Assembly: GCA_947172415.1 (NCBI GenBank)
Contig: OX359196.1
Location: 2,606,501 to 2,670,500 of the forward strand
Length of the DNA stretch: 64,000 nucleotides
Direction of reading: 5' to 3'
From: Chondrosia reniformis
Taxonomy: Eukaryota > Porifera > Demospongiae > Chondrillida > Chondrillidae
The notes under the pieces were generated by a model. That model saw only the letters and a list, made by a program, of their open reading frames with translations. It searched no databases and was not told the origin of the DNA. The position numbers and the translations under genes are program-made. Below, piece by piece: positions 57,388 through 64,000 of the stretch (within the stretch, counting starts at the first letter, position 1; every line of letters starts with the position of its first letter).

Positions 57388-57852
57388 TGCAATGTTCTAC
57401 AATACACACCTGTAGGTGGAGGTCAAGGAGATTATATCATTGTATAAAAACAGATATAACTATAAAATTTCTATTTAAATAAAGGTCTTATATCGATATA
57501 CTTACATATACTATGTAGTATAGAAACTTTAAGAGGAATATGACACACTTGAGTGGCTAGTAGCTACAGTACCTATACTAGGGCACCTACATATTTATAT
57601 TCAACTGCTCTATGTAGGTAGCTAAGGGTAAAACAGACTCTTATGGGATCATCATGTAGTGACAGACCGTATGTTGTAAAAACCTGCGCAGATAATTATA
57701 CGGGCAAGTAGATTCACTCACGACGAACTCGAAGACGATCCAAAAGCGAAGTAGGGTGTGTCTAGGAGGCGTGACCCTCGAATAAAATGTTCTAGAGTAG
57801 GGTATTACTCGCTATCTAATTATCGTTAATAGCGATCTGTGTATTGCGCGAA
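57388..57852. promoter_or_regulatory. Shared intergenic region of the gene B / DDX1 copy 3 pair
   Basis: A 465-bp gap between divergent ATGs, nearly identical to 382-845. It contains the GATCCAAAAGCGAAGTAGGG block common to all three units. A bidirectional promoter is inferred. Confidence 0.5.
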
Positions 57853-60800
57853 ATGACTGCATTTTCAGGTTAGTCAAGAAAGGAGTGTTAGCTAACTTAT
57901 AAATGTTCATAATTTATTCCATTTTGTATATTAGAGTTTGGAGTGTTACCTGAAATAGTTCAGGCTATTGAAGAAATTGATTGGCTGTAAGTTCTGTAGC
58001 TTGTGTGACAGCAGTTGAACCTATTTCATTCGTCTGTCCCTTTCCTGTACAGTCTCCCCACTGACGTACAAGCGGAGGCTGTCCCCTTAATACTTGGAGG
58101 AGGGGATGTGTTGATGGTAATTCGATCTATAGGTCTCTCTACTCTCAAACAGCAGTTAATCAAAGTGGTATTAGCTAAGCCTGTCTCCTTCTCCTTAAAT
58201 CCTTATAGGCTGCAGAGACGGGAAGTGGCAAGACTGGAGTGAGTTGTGTGTACTTGTGTGCATATCAACCATTGGCTAATATCAATGAATAATCTAACAC
58301 ACCATTTCAACATGCTACATCTACTTTAGAATATATGGCATATAGGGAAGTAAACCTAGTGAGAGCTTTGGATGAGGATACAAGAGTTTTCTCCTTCTTC
58401 TCTAGTCCACTGGGCCAGACAGCTGTTTCAGGGAATTCCACCCTTCATCAATGACCCTGGGAATATGTAATGTAACTTATAAAATGTGTATCTCTGCTGT
58501 GGCTATATTGTCTACAAGTAACTGAATAATTTGCTGACAGTTGCTATGCAGCAGACATGTGTACATGCTATTCTTATTCATGTAGTCTATATGTGTGTGG
58601 TACTGCTGTTAGTTGTATCTGATGTCTGTGTTGTGTGATATAGGCCTTTAGTCTTCCGGTGATACAAGTGGTGTACGAAACTATAAGAGACAGAAAAGAA
58701 GGGAAAATGGGAAAAAGAAGTAGAAAATCAGGTCAGTCGACTCACATGACATATAAACTGGTACTACATGATCTACACTAACTAAAACTGTCATTTGTAG
58801 ATGAACCTGAAAAGCTTGTAATGAATGTGTACGACAGGAATGATGCTTTAGGTAAGTGTGTATTTATCATGTAACCACTTGACTCACATGCTTCTGAGCT
58901 GTACAAGAAATGAACTAAAGAATGTGTAACAATGTATGGATTGAAAAAGGAGTTAATTACACCCTCTGACCTGTATACGTAGACTCTCCATTGTAAATAG
59001 GCCCATTTATCCAAAGATTTAAGCCAGCTGCAGAGGCTATGATGTTATAGGAATAATTAATCATTGGGAGATATTATACCTGACCAACCAAGTGACCATG
59101 TCTGATATTGTATAATGTGACCTGTAAAGTGTGTATCTCTCCTGTAGCTATAAATCCCGATGGTGTGCTGTGTCAGTCTCGAGATCACAAGTTGTGGTAC
59201 GGCTGTAGATCTACTCTCGGTGTCACCAGAGGACAGTACTACTACGAGGCGGAGGTGACTGACGAGGGACTATGTAGAGTTGGGTGGGCCACGTCTGCTG
59301 CCACTCTAGAACTAGGTCAGCTGGGAATGAACACTAAACTAATTTTGGGCGTGTCTGTTGTCTGTTAAAGACTTGTCTTGTGCATCTCTTCTCAGGTAAG
59401 GACAGGTTTGGATTTGGCTTTGGAGGTACTGGAAAGAAGTCAAACCAGAGCCAGTTTGATGACTATGGAGAGGTGAGTTGGAAGCTGTTCTGAGGTCCAT
59501 CTCTTTGTTATTGTACATGGAACAACTGTAAGGTTGCGAGTAATGTATAACACCATTTTCTACATACTACATTTATTCCACAGTAAAAGGCTTATCGGAA
59601 ACTAAACCCATAGTATGAGCTTTGTATGAGGATACAGGAGTCTTCTCTTTATTCTTCTGCTCCACTGGGCTAGGCAGCTGTTTCTGGGAATACCACCCTT
59701 CATCAGTGACCCTGGTTGGTGCATGGAATATTCCCTTATAGGCATTTGGCAAGAATGATGTCGTCGGATGCCTTATTGATTTGAATGAGAATGTCATATC
59801 TTTTACCAAGAATGGTGAGTTTATGATTCAAACATAATGCAAATTGTCCATGCGTTGTATATAGTATCTTGTATACTCTGTTATTTATTGTAGGTATCTT
59901 TCTTGGAGATGCCTTTTATATTTCAGACGATTTGGCAGGTGAACCATTCTTTGCAGCTGTTACTCTTAAGGTCAGTACATTGGGCTCAACCTGATGTGAT
60001 AAGGATTTCTTCTTATTGCCAAACTTAACTTTGAAATTTTTTTTTTTCCTGTTAACTTTCAAAGGCTTTTTCCTGCTATGCACATGTACCATTTGCTAAG
60101 GAAATTAGCTAATTATTGTTTTAGCCATTTTGTTTTGTTTTCTTAACACATGTAATATTGTTAAGTGTTCTTTTTCTAATTTAATTAATTAGAATGCTGA
60201 AATGAAGTTTAATTTTGGAAATAAACCTTTTAAATGTAAAGTTCCGGTAAGTTCAAGTGACCCAAGAGATACTCCCTCCCATTACCCAGTTTATAGTGAC
60301 TCCATCTTGATTATATTACAATACTCTCTATACTGTATGTGTCTCAATTTTAAGTCATACCGTAATTCGGGAATTGTCTTGTTAAAATATTTTCGTGGTT
60401 GGCCCAAACCACGAAAATTTCTTGCACAAACTTTTCCTCGTTTGTTTGTGGGAATCAAGAAATGCAGGTTTAGGCCACGAAATATTTCAACACGATAATT
60501 TCCCGAATTACGGTACATACAGGTACTGGCACCCTCTTTTATACTTTTATTTACAACTCCCATTATATACCTCCTACAGTGTCACTGCACCAGTTGAATA
60601 AATGCATACTGTATAAGTGTACTTATTCACACATGTACTGTTTAGGCTGGTTATACTGCATTTTGCAAAGCCAAGAACTTAGTACAACCCACGAGAAAAG
60701 TAGCATATAGTAAGTTTGCACTAAGTAAATGTGTATAAGTTTAATCACAATATTCCCATTGCTAATATACATGTACCTTTACAGGGTACAGCTCTTAAGT

Positions 60801-63800
60801 AATAAACATACGAACATATGTACATGGTAGTAGCTATCTGGTATACAAGCTTATTGTAGTCTCTCATTGTGGTTGTATCTTTGACAAGTTCTTCATGTTT
60901 TTATATTTATGTAGCACCAAGAGGAGGAACTAGGCTCCCATCAGCTCTGATAATTGAGGTTAGCAGCTATGTACATACGTACGTAATGCAGCTTACAGCA
61001 TGATTTGCAATTTTAACAATCATGAAGAGGTTTAGAGAAGACATACTTTTACCCAATAATGAGTACTCATTTAGCTAATTCCCTAGTTAACAAGGCTTGA
61101 TCATTGGTTATATACTGTTGTCCTTTCAAACGTCCTTCATTTAAGACCCCTTTGCAATTACAACAAGAAAATGATGTCATAAAACAATTGATACACAATG
61201 CATGCACTATTTTTACACAAATGTATACCTGTAACCATAGTAATGATTCCAATCCCAGCTACAGAGGTTTTTATAGTCTATGGCTTTGACTGTGGTTTGG
61301 TGGTACATACGTACAGTAGCTACAATAAAATGGCTGTCCTCAGTACACTATATATATATGTACTCTAAGAAGATGTACTCTGCCTTTAGGCATTCACTAC
61401 ACAACTTGCTAAAGTATCCACCTTTCTAATAGTGTGTTTGATAACACTATATAAGCTAACATTAGCATGGTTTCACTCCTTTTTGAAGAAAGCTTTACTG
61501 TTCAATTCTTCTCTCTACTGCAGCCCTCAAGAGAGCTAGCTCAGCAGGTGTGTGGATTCACATGCAGCACAAGTGCTGTATATATATGTATGATTATCAC
61601 TGAAATGAACAGTCCATTTATGTCATGTAATTGTTTTGTATTTTGCAGGAATATGCTTTCTTTTTCATTTTTTCCTTTAATTAATTAGACACACGATAAT
61701 ATTGTCAAATTTAAGGCTCATTTACCTGATCCAAAAGTGAAGTAAGTATGTACACACCACATTCAATATTCACTGATCTGATAGCAATCCACACTGTATT
61801 GAATGTAACAATTATAAGACATTTTTTATTAAGTACATTGAAGCTTAGTATATAATTATACCAACATTCATCCCATATCTCAACATCTCTCTCAAAATGT
61901 AATCCTCTACTGTATGTCTGTCTAGAGTGATACTTCATAACTGACATGTCCTTCCTGCGTGCATTCTTCCCTTTTAAACTGTTGTGCAGCGCTTGTCTGA
62001 TGATGGGAGGAGAGAGTGCTAAGGAGCAGATAAAACAGTTGCAAAAAGGGGTAAGAGATGTGACAAATACATGTGATGTTAGACTGATAATACAACCACA
62101 ACTGTTAGCCTTTACAGTTACATTGAAACTCTTTTATATTTTTGAGTATGTAGGTACTATATATACATTTGAAATAACCTCTTGCCATCCTAATACTGCA
62201 CCTACAGTATATACCAAATGTGATTTTGTATTGCGAGTACATAGGTAGGTGAGGAAATGTCACCTCAATAAAAGACATATTGCCTCATTACATTATTATT
62301 AGTGGTTTGATTATTGTAGTGTGTTTTATTAGTTAGAGTCCAATATACTGTAAATATATACATACTATTAACATGTATGCACGTACAGGTAGATATTGTG
62401 ACAGGTACTCCTGGAAGGTTGGAGGATCTCATCAATACAAACAGTCTAAACCTTTCCAATGTACGTAAATATACACATATATAATCTACTAGGTGTAACC
62501 TTACCATTAACCGTTTGTTTTTTTTTCTTTTTTCCTTTTCCATAGATAATGTTTTTCATATTAGATGAAGCAGTAAGTATTTACATTGAAAATATCCCTT
62601 ATCTGGTTTTGTATACATATACATCAGCTCTCTCCTATCAATGATGTATTCCTTTGAATACTTTAATAAGAGTATCACCAGATATACGTATTCTAAACTG
62701 AGTTCTAAAAGAGATACAATTAACAGCTGCTATATACTTGATTGCACAATAGATGTGCCAATACATATACCTGACTAATCAATTGCAAGTGACCAAAGTT
62801 TTATCTCGGCTGGCTGGGAGACCTGAGGTCCCATTAATATGGCAAACAGTGATTGACTCCCAATCATCCAAGAGGGGAAAAGAAAACAAAAATTTTGCCC
62901 TCTTTAGAGCTCATCAGTGTGGTATACTTTGTTTAGATTTGTAATTTTTTCATTGATTGCCACTCAACCAAGATAAGACTTCCCGTGTCTGGTTTGGTGT
63001 CATATCAATGATCAGCCATATGACAGCACTATACACATGTACATACCTTTATAGGATGGTCTCCTCTCTGGTGGATACGGAGACCTGATCCAGCGGATAT
63101 ATGGCAAGGTACCAAAGGTATCGCCGGAAGAAAGGAGACTTCAGGTACCCTCTCTGACTTCCAAACCACGTACAACATGCACACTCTCTGACCTCCAAAT
63201 ATAGAACATGCACACTCTCTGACCTCCAAATATAGAACATGCACACTCTCTGACCTCCAAATATAGAACATGCACACTCTCTGACCTCCAAATATAGAAC
63301 ATGTACACTCTCTGACCTCCAAATATAGAACATGCACACTCTCTAATCTCCAAATATAGAACATGTACACTCTCTGACCTCCAAATATAGAACATGCACA
63401 CTCTCTAATCTCCAAATATAGAACATGCACACTCTCTGACCTCCAAATATAGAACATGCACACTCTCTGACCTCCAAATATAGAACATGCACACTCTCTG
63501 ACCTCCAAATATAGAACATGCACACTCTCTGACCTCCAAATATAGAACATGTACACTCTCTGACCTCCAAATATAGAACATGTACACTCTCTGACCTCCA
63601 AATATAGAACATACACACTCTCTGACCTCCAAATATAGAACATGCACACTCTCTAATCTCCAAATATAGAACATGCACACTCTCTGACCTCCAAACTACA
63701 ACATTATATAGTGTTTGACTATTTACTTAATTTGAATGAAGTACTAAGTAAATGGTATTTGGCTAGTCAGGTACAATTGTGAAATTGTCTATTAACCTTT

Positions 63801-63885
63801 TCTAGTAAACTTTATGTTTCATCTCCTGTACTAGTTGGTTGTCTGTTCAGCAACTCTCCATTCTCATGAGGTGAAGAAGCTTGCA
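57853..63885 (+). CDS. DDX1: DDX1 copy 3, ATP-dependent RNA helicase, 3' part beyond the window
   Basis: Exons: 57853-57868, 57935-57986, 58053-58116, 58209-58238 (motif I), 58644-58731, 58801-58851, SPRY 59148-59315, 59396-59472, 59742-59814, 59894-59970, 60193-60246; 60646-60709, 60915-60958, 61524-61547 (motif Ia PSRELAQQ), 61689-61741, 61990-62050, 62389-62460 (TPGRLED), 62546-62572 and 63055-63144 (DEAD split DEA|D), 63835-63885 (SAT). The frame is open throughout if the 69-bp segment 58732-58800 is spliced out; retained, it has a TAA. Where copy 2 has a stop, copy 3 reads GGYGDL. This is the best candidate for the working gene. DDX1 unwinds RNA and RNA-DNA duplexes and works in RNA processing and the tRNA ligase complex. 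In mammals it also takes part in dsRNA sensing. Confidence 0.85.
58732..58800 (+). other. 69-bp mini-intron in DDX1 (copy 3)
   Basis: Begins GTCAGT after AAATCAG, contains ACTAAAAC as a branch-site candidate, and ends TTTGTAG. Excision joins KS to [13 protein letters not shown], matching the length of this region in human DDX1 better than retention does. Copies 1 and 2 keep it stop-free; copy 3 has TAA at 58779-58781. Equivalent segments are 1728-1796 and 21819-21887. Confidence 0.7.
60358..60515. mobile_element. Fold-back MITE in a DDX1 intron (copy 3)
   Basis: Counterpart of 23446-23603, here with both ends intact: TACCGTAATTCGGGAA and its reverse complement. Confidence 0.8.
63150..63705 (+). 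repeat. 31-bp minisatellite, about 18 units, copy 3
   Basis: Same unit and same position behind the DDX1 exon donor (63145) as 26219-26678. It carries unit variants (TCTAATCTCC, ACATGTACAC) not seen in copy 2, so the arrays have evolved separately since duplication. Confidence 0.9.
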
Positions 63886-64000
63886 GTACGTTATCTCTTC
63901 AACGAATAGCTTACATTCTTAATACTAAAACATGACTCACAGGAGGTGTTACACCATACCTGCAGTAGTAGTAGTCTTACATGTTACTCCTCATGCACGA

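Noticed and set aside
58644-58851. Copy 3 DDX1 as a pseudogene because of TAA at 58779
   Set aside because: The stop lies in a segment with good mini-intron signals, and removal matches the expected DDX1 spacing.

Overview
The window is animal nuclear DNA: AT-rich, with many short spliced exons, GT-AG introns and dense transposons. DDX1-type helicase exons, a ZU5/death-domain receptor-like family, and Ngaro/DIRS-type tyrosine-recombinase retrotransposons suggest a marine invertebrate. The ZU5-death proteins resemble those I know from demosponges such as Amphimedon, but the species call is an inference. No bacterial operons, CRISPR arrays or RNA genes were seen.

The locus is a head-to-head gene pair present three times. 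On the minus strand is a signalling-type gene: a small Cys-rich first exon, then 64-codon CARD-like exons, linkers, a ZU5 domain, a UPA-like region and a death-fold C-terminus. On the plus strand, starting 414-465 bp away, is DDX1 (DEAD-box RNA helicase with a SPRY insert). Unit 1 (1-2280) keeps only the 5' ends of both genes, and its DDX1 is a pseudogene. Unit 2 is gene A (3179-12825, minus) plus DDX1 copy 2 (13240-30660). Copy 2 has every exon but carries an in-frame stop just after the DEAD box and a 7.7-kb Ngaro element in intron 1. Unit 3 is gene B (31681-57387, minus) plus DDX1 copy 3 (57853 to the window end), which is open through helicase motif III if a 69-bp mini-intron is spliced out.

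Gene B is the most unusual part. It carries 14 tandem CARD-like exons, 13 of them built on one 192-bp template and almost all phase 1-1. At its 3' end are duplicated linker exons and two alternative terminal exons of another death-fold type. Gene A ends instead in a death domain spliced in the same phase. The pair therefore looks like a modular, exon-shuffled innate-signalling locus beside an RNA helicase. Some parts are broken: a nonsense codon in one gene A CARD exon, single-base deletions in two gene B CARD exons, and a frameshift in the gene B UPA-like exon.

Mobile DNA fills many introns: an Ngaro element with a duplicated terminal repeat unit, a decayed DIRS-like element (52366-56635, minus), a LINE remnant, and at least seven TIR/MITE insertions, several with an empty site visible in a paralogous copy. 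Two 31-bp minisatellites sit directly behind the same DDX1 splice donor in copies 2 and 3.
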